Of a stretch of 64,000 nucleotides of DNA, positions 29,969-40,914 are shown one piece after another. This DNA comes from Cercospora beticola (Eukaryota; Ascomycota; Dothideomycetes; Mycosphaerellales; Mycosphaerellaceae), in assembly GCF_033473495.1 (NCBI RefSeq), contig NC_088936.1:2976001-3040000 (forward strand), in the 5' to 3' direction. The position numbers were made by a program, and so were the translations under genes. Within the stretch, counting starts at the first letter, position 1, and each line of letters opens with the position of its first letter. A model generated the notes under the pieces. That model made no database searches, had not been told where the DNA came from, and was given only the letters and a program-made list of their open reading frames with translations.

Positions 29969-31573
29969 ATGTCGCTCAAGCAAGAGATAGAGACATGGGT
30001 GTCTGCGCTGGCAGCGTACGACAACAACGAGTTCGACAATGCCATCAAGTGCTTCGAGCAGATCTCGGACACCTCTAAGATCCTCTTCAATTGTGGCGTC
30101 ATCCACGCTACCTTGGGAGAGCATGCAAGAGCCGTGGAGTGTTACCAGCGCGCGGTACAGCTCGACCAGTACCTCGCGATTGCCTACTTCCAGCAAGGAG
30201 TGAGCAACTTCCTCATGGGCGACTTCGAGGAAGCGCTTGCCAACTTCAACGACACCCTACTGTACCTCCGCGGCAACAACAACATCGACTACGAGCAACT
30301 CGGCTTGAAGTTCAAGCTATACTCATGCGAAGTGCTGTTCAACCGCGGGCTATGCTACATCTATCTACAACAGAAAGAAGCTGGAATGCAGGACCTCATA
30401 TTCGCGACTCGGGAGAAGACAGTACCAGATCACGATGTGATAGATGAGGCAATACGCGAGCAGGCTGAAGGATACACTGTGTTCTCCATTCCAGTGGGCA
30501 TAGTGTACCGACCAAACGAGGCGAAGGTGAAGAACTTGAAGGCGAAGGACTACCTCGGCAGAGCAAGACTGGTGGCAGCGCAAGAATATCAGAACTCTGA
30601 CCCTCGACGGGCTGCAGCATTGGCAGCCGCGGGTGTGGACGACAGGCCAACTGACAAGCTGTCTTATGCTGCACTCAATCTTGTCAGACCGGATCTTCGA
30701 AGTCGCGGACATAGACAGCAGTCCGAGCCTCCGCTCCGCAGAGATGTGTTCCCACCTACACCGCCACCAGAGATCGAGCGACCGGACTCCGCACATGGAA
30801 GCCACCATCGACGGAAGTCCACTGAAAGTACCAGCTCCGAGCGATCAAATCTACAGGCCGCACGACCTGCAGCCAAGGCACTGCGTCTCGAGCTAGGCGT
30901 GGCAGCCTTCGAGCAGCAGAAGTCACCCGACAAGCAACGCTCCGCGCCCAGGCGGGCAGAGTCAGAACGTCCTCCTATGCGACGAGAGTACTCCGGCGCA
31001 TCGAATCGAAGCAGCGACAGCAGACGGCGAGAATACGAACAGCGATCAAGTCATCGAGACATCCCGGAAGTGCGGATAGAGGAAGACCCGATTGCAGCTT
31101 ACAGCGAGCAAGTCATGCAGCAACAAGCGTCCTCACATCAGCGCACAAGATCCAGTGTCCAACGAAATCAACCAGTACCCATTGCGGAGGTAGAAGAAGA
31201 TGACCAATACTCCCAAGCGGAATCTCCATTGGCATTTGAAATCATCCCGCCAAGGTCGATGCATCAGCGACATAAATCCCAGTCTCAGCGGGCGCCGGAG
31301 CTGAGAAAGATACGCATCAAAGTACATGCGGAGGACATGAGATATGTGATGACCACCCCGACTGTCACGTTTACGGAGCTTTCGGGTCAAATACAGAAGA
31401 AGTTTGGATTCCAAGCCACGTTCAAGCTGAAGATGAAGGACGAAGAAGGCGACCTTGTCACCATGGCAGACGACGATGATCTAGAAATGGCGATTACTAT
31501 ATGCCGAGCCGCGGCTGCCAAGGACAAAGTCGACATGGGCAAGATGGAGCTCTTCGTGCAAGAGACGATATGA
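29969..31573 (+). CDS. noxR: NADPH oxidase regulator NoxR (p67phox-like)
   Basis: 534 residues in one exon. Residues 1-155 form four TPR units (AAYDNNEFDNAIKCFEQI, GVIHATLGEHARAVECYQRA, AYFQQGVSNFLMGDFEEAL) which bind the small GTPase Rac. A short conserved block follows at about 165-200 (YTVFSIPVGIVYRPNEAKVKNLKAKDYLG), the counterpart of the p67phox activation region. A long Arg/Ser-rich linker leads to a PB1 domain at 444-534 with the acidic OPCA-like patch (DEEGDLVTMADDDDLEMA). Unlike mammalian p67phox it has no SH3 domain, as expected for fungal NoxR. It activates NoxA/NoxB at the membrane with RacA, and PB1 pairs with Bem1/Cdc24. NoxR controls polarised growth, sexual development and infection structures in filamentous fungi. 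Confidence 0.95.
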   Translation: MSLKQEIETWVSALAAYDNNEFDNAIKCFEQISDTSKILFNCGVIHATLGEHARAVECYQRAVQLDQYLAIAYFQQGVSNFLMGDFEEALANFNDTLLYLRGNNNIDYEQLGLKFKLYSCEVLFNRGLCYIYLQQKEAGMQDLIFATREKTVPDHDVIDEAIREQAEGYTVFSIPVGIVYRPNEAKVKNLKAKDYLGRARLVAAQEYQNSDPRRAAALAAAGVDDRPTDKLSYAALNLVRPDLRSRGHRQQSEPPLRRDVFPPTPPPEIERPDSAHGSHHRRKSTESTSSERSNLQAARPAAKALRLELGVAAFEQQKSPDKQRSAPRRAESERPPMRREYSGASNRSSDSRRREYEQRSSHRDIPEVRIEEDPIAAYSEQVMQQQASSHQRTRSSVQRNQPVPIAEVEEDDQYSQAESPLAFEIIPPRSMHQRHKSQSQRAPELRKIRIKVHAEDMRYVMTTPTVTFTELSGQIQKKFGFQATFKLKMKDEEGDLVTMADDDDLEMAITICRAAAAKDKVDMGKMELFVQETI

Positions 31574-33631
31574 TGGAAAACGATGTACCCGGCAGAGTCT
31601 ACTAATGCTCAGAGATTCTCTTGTTTCCTTTTCTACCGATCAGCATCGATGGCATCTACGATGTACTATACCGTTTAGCATTTTACGACAGCATTTGATT
31701 GAAGCATCATGATCTTCCTCGATTGTTTGCGATGTCCACCTCAGCTATGTGTTTCATCTCATGCCCGTCGACGTAGGAGGAAGAGGGTCGAAACTTGACA
31801 GAGTGGACATCCCTATATTTTCCTGGCATGAACCTGGCATGACATGTCGTTCGGACGACGCGACATACCGCCAACATCGCCAAGGGTCGAGGCTCAGTAT
31901 GATGACATAGAAAACAGGTGATGGATATATCCCACAATGCGTGCGCAGTTTCCTTGGCGGCCAAGCGTTACTTCCAAGGCAGGCGGCCGCGCAAGAGATT
32001 CGACAACACCTTTACCTGGCAGCGACGGATCAGGAATCGATCTTGACGTGGTATGGTTGCGTTGTGCGATCGATGTCCTGTGCTCGCCATGAGGGCTTCA
32101 CCAGTCTGGCTGTCATCGATACGGCAAGAAGTGGCCGCAGGGTCTGCCTTCACTTGACAACGCAGCACTGCAGGTACGCTGTCAAGATCGTTATGGTGTG
32201 TTGAGCATCGTCCTTCGCATGATCATCGTATGCTGCACCGCCTGCTTTTGCGGTGAATCGACTGCATGGCTGGGGTATCATAGATATGCCGAAATGTCTT
32301 GGAGGGCCCAAACGTAGGCAGCAGAAACGGCATTGTTAGCTGCCCACATAGGTACTTTCCATCACGACTAGCGCGACTGCGCAAGCAGTTTCGTCGAAGA
32401 GCTGTGCGTTAACATATACCATGGCCGCGTGGGCACCGCGTAGGCGCAAAGCCTCATGAGCCCACTCTCTGGTGAAACTTGCGCGTACGCGATACGCTTT
32501 CCACGAACAAGGCCTCGTTTGGCGAGCAATCGGTAAGATGAAACAGGAAGAGTAGCTAGACCGCCAGCGAACAGCCATCCCACTCTCAGATGATCAGAGT
32601 CTCGAATCTCTAGAATGTACGGATCATGCCACAGCAACCAACAACCTGACAATCGGCGGTCGGAAAACAAGAAAACGCCGAAGTTCCAAGGGAGCAAAGA
32701 ACCATGAGGTCACAGACTGTGGAGTAAAATCCATGCCCTGCCTGCACAAAATTCAAAGGGTCTGGTCTCTCATGCGACAGATGCGTTGTTCCATCGCCGT
32801 TCAGCCATCGGCGGGACATGGAAAGACTATTCACCCGGCTCATTCAGATGAAGATGAGACATGCGAAATTGAACCCCGGTTTGATTCTCCTCCGCCATCA
32901 TCGTAATCATCGCATGTGATCGTATAATCATCAGACACCGCTGTTCTGGAAACCGGGTGTGTCGAGATTCCAGCCCAGCCAGGCGCCAAGTAAATTGTGC
33001 AAGCATGGGGGCCAAGTGCACAAAAAAAGGCTCTTACGCACGTGTTCAATTGAGTTTCGACGCGATTCTCGTGCTTGTCGCGTTGCCGGCCTCGTCCGCC
33101 GTAGCAACGCCGGAGCCAGCGAGCTTCTTTTTCTCTGTGAAGGAAAAGTACTTGCTGTACATTCGTTGCGGCGGCGTGGCGGCGGAAAGTACATAGCGTG
33201 GAATGATGTGATGCGATGGCAAAGTGAGTTGAGGTTCTTTTGCGGATGATGGGCGGAAGTATTGGTACGGTATCGCCGACAAGGGCGAAGAAACTTTTTC
33301 TTCTTTCCTTATCGATTTCGCAAGCTTGATACGATGTGGAGATGAGGAAGACGAGAGAAGATGAGAGAGACAGTAGAGTGTGGTGTGTGTGTGACATTGA
33401 GATTCGATTTGTTTCGAGTAAAGATCTTTCCCCATCAACCTCATCCCGCCGCTGAGGCGTTCTCTCAACCTTAACAGGGAGAACTGCCATGCAAATAATA
33501 ATCATACATCAAATAATGCCCGCCCATGGTATCTCTTTGTGGTACCGTTACCCGTTGAAACTCCATGCTGAAAATCATATCGCTCGCTGAAACGCTCGAC
33601 GACAACCCAAAAATGTGACAGAAGAACCAAT
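31574..33631. other. convergent intergenic region, 2 kb
   Basis: Between the stops of noxR and of the minus-strand gene at 33632. A 221-codon minus-strand frame (32840-33505) is His/Ser/Arg-rich with no family resemblance. A short GT repeat occurs near 33380. No gene called. Confidence 0.5.
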
Positions 33632-34366
33632 TTAGCACGCCGCGATCATCGGTTGTTGATGTTGTTGTGCCAATAGAGCTCCTGATGGTTTGGAGTCGTA
33701 GAAGGCTGTCGTCGCTATTTGTTGTCGTTCCTTTTCGCTGAGCTCGAAGAGTGATTGCTCAGGTGAGGATGGCATGTCGTCTTCGGAGTCCGAGTCGGAG
33801 TCGAGAGTGAGTTCTGGAGGAGAGTGGCGGTTTGACGGCACTCGGCTGAGAGCGAGCTCCTCCTCGTACTCATCGTCATCGGATTCCATATCCTCATCAA
33901 CCTCGTGTGATGAGATCTCAACTGGTGGTGATCGGATCTTCCTGAGTGGGATGTTGAACATCTCCTCGTCCTCGTCGTAAATGTCTGATCCGTCGTCGGA
34001 TTCGAGATCAGAGTCGTCCTCGTCATCCTCTGCGATAGTGTCGATCCATTGCACGTGTCGTGGCTCTTCGGACTTGGAAGCCTTCTTGACAGATTGGTTG
34101 AACCACGCTTCTTGTTCGCGCTCAGCGTCGGCGAGCTCGACCATGAGAGAATCCAAAAGGTTGGCGTGTCCGACGAGCAATCGCAAGTCGTGGTCTGCAC
34201 GGCCTGCTTCACGTCCAAGCTTCGTCCTCGCAGTGGAGGCGACGTAGTATGTTTGTGTGAGAGACATCTTTTGCTTCTTGGCTGGTGGCAGTGTGGGTGA
34301 TGTCTGGACAACTGCGGTGGCCTGGAATGGTTCGAAAGAAGATTGAAGTCGTAGTCGGGAAGTCAT
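33632..34366 (-). CDS. conserved fungal acidic protein of unknown function
   Basis: 244 residues, one exon. A helical block at 33-95 (KMSLTQTYYVASTARTKLGREAGRADHDLRLLVGHANLLDSLMVELADAEREQEAWFN) looks well conserved; I believe I have seen similar proteins in many ascomycetes without a function attached. The remainder is a long acidic low-complexity tract (EDDEDDSDLESDDGSD, DEDEEMF, ESDDDEYEEE) ending in the helix SLFELSEKERQQIATTAFYDSK. No signal or membrane segment. Probably a nuclear or cytosolic binding protein. Start taken at MTSRLRLQ; the second ATG (MSLTQT) is also possible. Confidence 0.8.
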   Translation of the reverse strand: MTSRLRLQSSFEPFQATAVVQTSPTLPPAKKQKMSLTQTYYVASTARTKLGREAGRADHDLRLLVGHANLLDSLMVELADAEREQEAWFNQSVKKASKSEEPRHVQWIDTIAEDDEDDSDLESDDGSDIYDEDEEMFNIPLRKIRSPPVEISSHEVDEDMESDDDEYEEELALSRVPSNRHSPPELTLDSDSDSEDDMPSSPEQSLFELSEKERQQIATTAFYDSKPSGALLAQQHQQPMIAAC

Positions 34367-37300
34367 TTTGTTAGATTGATCAAGTGACTCAAAGTAGTTG
34401 TGAGTCTGGTCTGGAATGGCGAAATCGTTCTGCCTGAGTCACCCCGAAGCCAATAGAGTTGTTCGGAGTAGAGCTAGGTTATCGAGTGCCGAAGTACTAT
34501 GATGGCGTGGATGGTTCTTCGAAAGCTGGTAGATCAAAGCGTTGTCTGATAGTGTGCTTTGTGTTGTAGTGTTGTAGAGTGATACCAAGAGCAATCCGTT
34601 TGGGAGCAGACGAGTGTATTAATGTTTCGTGAATGCTGTGCCTTGGAACCGAATCTCCGGTCGTCTCTCTAAACACCGCCGGCAAGCAAGCACCGGGCCC
34701 CTGCAAACCTTGTGCTTGGTCTTTCGTCAGCACAAAGAATCCTCTGCAGCGCCACGGCCCAATCGCATCACGGCAGTCCGCAGGCTCCGTCCGCCTTGAT
34801 TACAGACGATACCGCCCGTCACTCGGGCAGCTCTGTAAGCACTGCCCCGGGTCCCGCTCTCACGCGTGGACTGCTGCAGGATTTCGTCCGTAGGGCAGAG
34901 TCATAACTGCGCTGCTGCGCTTCTAATCATCAATTGCTCCATCTGGCAGTCTAATCAGTATGGCGGGCAACGCTGTTGCAGATTGCTCATCCGCAATACC
35001 AGATGATTCACGCCTCTGGCTTGGCCCCGGCTGCGCCATTCGCCGAGTGCTGCCCCAGGTCATTGGCATTTGGCGCGCAGGCATCCTCTTCAGGTCCCAG
35101 TATAGCGAGCCTACTGTGCCCGAGCTACTGTACAGTGCGTGCGTGTCCGCTGCCGCAGCGAACCCGCTTCGCTCAGGCAGCAACTTGAGGCTTTGTCGCA
35201 ATCTCGTACCGGCGTATAGGTATACGTCGCCGTTTCACAGCCTCTCGTCTCACATGCTCATATCGCATTGCTGTGGCTTGCACACACCAGGTCGCATTGC
35301 GTGCGAGCATTGCATACGGCTGATACATCCACACCGGTCAGCCATCCTGCCGGCCTGATGCACACAACGTCGGCCCTAGGCTTGGTCACAACTGTAGCAT
35401 AACTGCCAACACCACGACTTCCAGTTCCAGCGACTGAGACATTGCGGTGTTCCATTTCGGTATGCTCATGCATGGGCGATGAGTCGATCGTCCGGAGCAA
35501 CAGCATGGTACGCCGTGTAAACTCCAGAACGAGGTGTCAATGCACTTCGGCCGCAATGCGCAAGCGGAACGACCTAAATTCCGTAAAAGCCACTGACCAT
35601 GAATCCTCTTGGCTAGGCTCCTCCAATCAAAATTTCACAAATCTCGGACGCTCTCCAACCACGCGATGCGAGGGCCGGCGGTGCATTCTCTCCGTGCCGT
35701 CGCAGTCGTGGATACAACAACAAGACATTGCTTCTGCTCTCAGGCTCCCGCATGCTGTCGTCCGTGGTAGAGCTGCCTGTTGCTACGCTCCTGCTCGCAC
35801 GAGCCTCACAAAACTGCGTTGCTTGGCCGTTCATGGGCAGATCCGATCAGGTAGTTGCCCAGAACCCAACGCCGAGCGTTTGTTTATAATAAACCATCAC
35901 AGTGAACAGCCGGCTTGCCCTAACCATCGTCTCTGCCTGATGAAGGACGTTTCACTCGACCGTGGTGCCCTACATTAAGGCACGCCGCCCAAAATTGACA
36001 CAAAGCTTGCACAGATTCGCAGGATGCCAACTAATCCAAATCTGATCATGTGGAGAGGCTTTCATACCTGTCGCTGAGCGAAAGTGGTATGCATTGCTGC
36101 CGCGCTCTCCGTGGACACCGACCGACGAATTCGGGGTCGAGCGTGCGAGCGAGCGGGACGGACGAAGCGATCTCGCTCCTCGTCCGTTCCAACAAGCCAC
36201 AGGTCAGGGTCAGACATAGGGCTGCTCGGCTGCCATTCTTTTGGCATGCGACAGATCTGCGACCAGGGTCGATGACACGATGGATTTCTAAACTCCGCTT
36301 ACAAAACATCGTAACGCCGATGCTTTTTGTTCGCTGTGGGTCGGCGCCATGCGCTTGGAAAGCAATAGAAGAAGAATTTATCATGCTGATAGAAGAACAT
36401 TCGTCTGCACTAGCAAAAATTCTGTCTGTTGTCAAGAAATTTCCTGTTCACTGATCAAATGATGCGCGACAGGCATCGGTGAGATGTTGCTGATCAATTC
36501 CTTCGGCCGACCAAGCTCACATCCGGGCGCAGACATGAGTACCAAGCTCGTGGCAGGAATTTTTGTCAGCCGCTTGCCATGTGTCCGTCAGCCGTACCTG
36601 AAATCAAGAATCACTCGCATAGGCGAGTATACTGACCAGGCAAGCGGCAGCGCGTGGTCAATTGTTCTCGGGATGTCCGAGATCCGCTGGCGCGCGACAC
36701 GCCCTCTCTTTTGCAAGGCGTCCAGACTGACAACGCACCCAGTTGTTGACTTGTGTGAAAGACGTTCTCAAGCTTGCCACTGGTCAGTCGTCCACGCATG
36801 AGAATGCGACAGCGCTGGGTCCACACAATTGGTGGAACTGGCGCACAGGCACTGTTCTCACGTCTGTTGACTCCGTTCGATGAGCCACATGGATTTGACA
36901 GGGGTGAGTTTGACCAGGGTTTGACAGGCGAGTGTGCAGTCTAGCCACGCTGGCAACAAGACGTGCAGTTGGGTACCTCCCGCAGCGCCGTGTTGTTCTA
37001 CACGATACATACGGGCGAAAAACCATGATGGTCACGCATAGCTGTGTTCCTCCTGTGAGGCCTTGTTCTCCAAGACTACACCCCGTGGCATTCCGCTTCA
37101 ATCCGGAGCTGCACAGCTTTGAAACTTTCTTGTGCGGTCTGCACGCGGAAAGCTGATGGAGGGTTCGGAGACCTCGCCATGTGGTTCTCGAATGCTGGTC
37201 AGATACGCGAGGAGGTACCTCCCATCTTCCGCAGTATCCGTCTACAGCTAGACTGGTAGTTGTACTCTGTGCAAGCAAATGGTCGGCAGCGGCATGCAGC

Positions 37301-37448
37301 AAGTCGCCGTGTCTCACCTCCATCACCGTCTGGTCATTTCGCCAACTCGGGTCGCACAGCAGAGGTATATGAGTGTGATTTGTTGTGATTGATGCACTTC
37401 CAAGCAGCTGACTTCTTGACGGGATGAAGAGCGAGAATAAGTACGACC
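34367..37448. other. intergenic, 3.1 kb, no gene seen
   Basis: Both strands carry many short open frames but none with convincing composition or a recognisable motif. The part near 34367 is the promoter of the minus-strand acidic gene, and the part near 37448 is the 3' flank of AAR2. No repeat or mobile element was recognised. Confidence 0.5.
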
Positions 37449-38849
37449 TCAGTATCGAGAGTCCATGTCATCCAGATCTTGCATCTCCTCTTCGTCACTA
37501 GCACCGAGAGCTAGTGGACGATCACGATCGCTGTCTGACTCCTCATCCGAATCCACGACTTCACAAGCAGGTTCGTCAAGAGATGCCTTGCTAAGATCTA
37601 TGCCCAGCTTTCGGGCGTCGTCCGGTGTGATATTGAGGAGCTTTGCTTGCTCCGGCGTCAGGTCCACAATTTGTGGTGCATATTCGCCAGTCTCATCATC
37701 TTCATCGTAAGTGGTACTGTCCATGTGTAGCTGCTCGCCATCTTCAAGCTCGAGAACGCCGGATCGGAGATGGTCGCCGCCCAACGTCCAGCCATGCTCC
37801 TGGCGCAGGTAATCCTCAAGATCATCGAGTTCGTCCACGACATCCGACACACCGGTCCCAGTCATGCCTTCCAGACCAGTTCGAAAGCGGACGAGCAGAA
37901 CTTTCAGCAAGGACCCACCGTCGTCTGCAAGATCAATCAGACCACCTTCCGCATCTTTACAATGCTGAAGTTGTAACCGCAGTGCTTCTATGGCGCTGAC
38001 GAAGAAGTCCTGACTCTCTGCGACAGCGGTCTTGCATGTGAAGATCAAAGACAAGAGCCGCTTCCATTGCTCCAGACAGCTGAAATTGTTGATTGTGAGA
38101 ATCATCAAAAAGCAGAATTGTAGTTCACCGATGATCTGGGTTATGTCCCCATCAGTGCAATACGTATCGACCAGATGTGCAAGTGCCCAGGAACGATCTT
38201 GTGCTGCTTCAGTTCTCTCGCGGCCAGTTGCCCCTTCGCGCCAGGTCTTCTTGAGGTCAACCGGTAAGAAGTTCAGCTCTTTGTCTGCCTGTAGCGCTTT
38301 CTTGTCGTGTTCATCAAGCCCAGGGATGTCCTCGATATCTCGCCGAGCTGAGCTTGCCGATGTAAGATGCCAGTGACCAGAATCGCCACCTGTGATTCTC
38401 GTCAAGAGAGACGCGTTGATGGCTGACGTTAACGTTGGCCAGTCGTTGACTTCCTCTTCAGCGCTTACGCTCGTCTCGGTACTTGTCTGTCGATGTGGTG
38501 TCAGGCCTTCTTTCCAGATCGATCCCAGATTGGCTCTCCAACGAAGAAGATCTGTTTCGTCTGTCACGGCCCCGAGTGTCTCGTTCACAGCGTCCCATTT
38601 CGCAACGAAGAGAGGCACGCCTTCGGCTGTAGGCCCGCCTGACACATGAAACCACAATCCGTGTCGCTCGGAAAATGCTGTGCTCGTCCCGGAGAAGGTG
38701 AAGTGGTAGCCCGTCGGCAGGTCTTTGACGCCGCGAAAGCGAGGCGTCACAGTGAAGGAGAGAAGGTCGATGCCGGCGAGTGCGGCTGGCGGCAGGTCGA
38801 CCAGCAAAAGAGTGGGTGCGTTTGCGACTTCCATGTTGTGCGGATGCAA
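37449..38849 (-). CDS. aar2: AAR2-family splicing factor
   Basis: 466 residues from the first ATG; the internal Met6 (MEVANAPTLLLVDLPP) is an equally good start. The opening LLLVDLPPAALAGIDLLSFTVTPRFRGVKDLPTGYHF and the following HGLWFHV block are characteristic of the AAR2 N-terminal domain. The helical C-terminal domain includes GELQFCFLMILTINNFSCLEQWKRLLSLIF, the section that contacts Prp8. AAR2 is an assembly chaperone for the U5 snRNP: it holds Prp8 in the precursor particle and is exchanged for Brr2 in the nucleus. An acidic tail (DSDEESDSDRDRP) follows. No intron was needed. It is longer than yeast Aar2 mainly because of the acidic tail and linkers. Confidence 0.9.
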   Translation of the reverse strand: MHPHNMEVANAPTLLLVDLPPAALAGIDLLSFTVTPRFRGVKDLPTGYHFTFSGTSTAFSERHGLWFHVSGGPTAEGVPLFVAKWDAVNETLGAVTDETDLLRWRANLGSIWKEGLTPHRQTSTETSVSAEEEVNDWPTLTSAINASLLTRITGGDSGHWHLTSASSARRDIEDIPGLDEHDKKALQADKELNFLPVDLKKTWREGATGRERTEAAQDRSWALAHLVDTYCTDGDITQIIGELQFCFLMILTINNFSCLEQWKRLLSLIFTCKTAVAESQDFFVSAIEALRLQLQHCKDAEGGLIDLADDGGSLLKVLLVRFRTGLEGMTGTGVSDVVDELDDLEDYLRQEHGWTLGGDHLRSGVLELEDGEQLHMDSTTYDEDDETGEYAPQIVDLTPEQAKLLNITPDDARKLGIDLSKASLDEPACEVVDSDEESDSDRDRPLALGASDEEEMQDLDDMDSRY

Positions 38850-40914
38850 GTCGCCGCTGCTCTTGTTTGCTGGAAATCTGCCTTATTCCGACCTCACCTC
38901 ATCAGAACCGCGTGTCTTCTGCACCGGATCCTTTGCTCCGATTCGTTCTCCTGGTCAGTTCAAGCAACCGCGGTATTTGTATCGTGTCAGAAAAGCCCTT
39001 GAGATGTCGAAGCCACGATTGCGATTTCACGCAATTGCGAATGACGCAAAGAGAGTTAGGCGCGAATATCCTTACTGTGACTCAGAATTCTGGTACCAGG
39101 ACAAGTCTTCCAGCAGCCAGATCAATTTCACGTTCGCGATGTTCGCCATCAAGTTGAAGTCGCACCACGAAGGCAAAACTTGGACTCTTTTCCTTCCGAG
39201 GCTCCGACGCACGTGATCCAACAGACGAATGCCCACGGCCCACGATCTCGTAAACTCACGCAACTGAGATCTGCGTAACAAGCAAAATGAGATATGAACA
39301 TTTGGCTTTCCCGCTCGAGCCTGCGTCTTTGGCCGTGAAGGTCATCAAAAATTGAAAGCTCACGATAGTACTGGGAGCTCAGGCAAAAAGAATTTGTCAT
39401 GGACGCTGTGGGCTGTACAATATTAGACCATGGTCGGCTGCACGCTGCACGCTCTGGAGAACTCACAATTGAACCCACGACCTGAGTTCTTGTTAGATGG
39501 TCGTTGATCACATATCATCGAGTACTACACACCTTTCACAATGCCAGACCTCCTAGAGGAAGTTGATGCGAAGCGAAAATCATACCCCTAGACCAAGCTA
39601 AGTCGATCGTTAGTGGGAGCATGACTTGTGAGGCAGAGGATGAGACGAACCGCCCAGAATTCGTGACAGAACCACGAACACGTGACTGATTTCCTTTTCG
39701 TAGACATATGTAGCTCCAACAATCACGCCAAGCTAGCGGCTGAGGATGAGCTGCACGACATCTTTCGGACCAAGATCTACAGCTTATGTACGCAAGAATT
39801 GCCAAATTCTTCTTGACGATTGCGGGCAGAATTAGATATCTCCCAGGCAGACATTCGACGTGGTAGAAAACCACACAAAGAGGCTTGACTTTGACCTTCA
39901 TTCGTCATGCGACTTGAGCAATCAAAGCCGAAACCAGAACCTCCGGCGTTGATCAAGGAATGCTTGGATATGACTTGCATGAACCGCTGTGGCATGACAT
40001 TGCCATTCCTTGTTCTTGCGACTCCTGCTAGAACACATGCCTTTATTACTGGCTGGCCACTTACAATAGCAAGGGTCATGTTTACGAAACAGCACATTAC
40101 AACAGTGTTTGGATGACTGTGTGACAGCAAGGGCACATCTTCGACACCTAAGTGACTCATCTTGTTCAACGTACCTAGGCAAGACTATAAGCAGCAAAAG
40201 TCGAACACAACACGACATGACTTGCCAGATACGACTTCACCACTCAAGCACGAAATCCGCCGCTCGGCATTGAACTCTTCCAGAAGCTTGATTCCACGTG
40301 GCTTACAACAACAATGAAATGAGTTCTTCATGAATCGCCACCAAACTAGTCAGCCAGAACACTTCCGTCGAAGTTATGTGGATCGTGGCGTCACATCAGA
40401 ACGGCGCACATTAGCCACGTCAAGTCGACACGAGAAGCAATTTTCGCTATTGCGAGCTTTTACGACGTTCCACGTGGCGAGGATGCCCCTCCCTACTCTT
40501 CCAAGGAGGAATAAGGGGCTCTGACTCGCAGTATCAACTAGAACGACTAATGTTCGTTGTGATAGACATAAGAGGAAACAACTCCGAAATGCCTTGATTC
40601 CTGATCATCATCAGTTTGTCGGCTGCTTGTGCGAAGATCTCTGGAGAACAAGGTCGTAGCAAAATCGTCAAGCTGACCTCGCTCGATGCGAAATGCCTCC
40701 TCACAGAATTGGTAAAACCAATATTATACATTCTGTGCTCTGTACAATTCAAGACAATATGTCTTGCGGTGATTTTACAGCTATTCAAAACACAAGAGAC
40801 AAAAGTCTTCAGACTCATCCGGCTCTGCTTTCTCACGAGCCAACGCCGATGGAAATGCGAAATACCGTGGCAATTCCCATGTTTCCCGCCCCATGCCATA
40901 CATGCATTACTCTC
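38850..40914. other. intergenic, 2.1 kb, no gene seen
   Basis: Holds the AAR2 promoter at its left end and the 3' flank of the large hydrolase gene at its right end. The right part (40.5-40.9 kb) is somewhat AT-rich. None of the short frames resembles a protein. Confidence 0.5.

Noticed and set aside
32840..33505. 221-codon minus-strand frame
   Set aside because: Low-complexity His/Ser/Arg-rich translation, overlapping other frames of similar length; looks like chance.
36784..37326. 180-codon minus-strand frame in the 3.1-kb gap
   Set aside because: Looked at as a transposon remnant, but no transposase or reverse-transcriptase motif is present.
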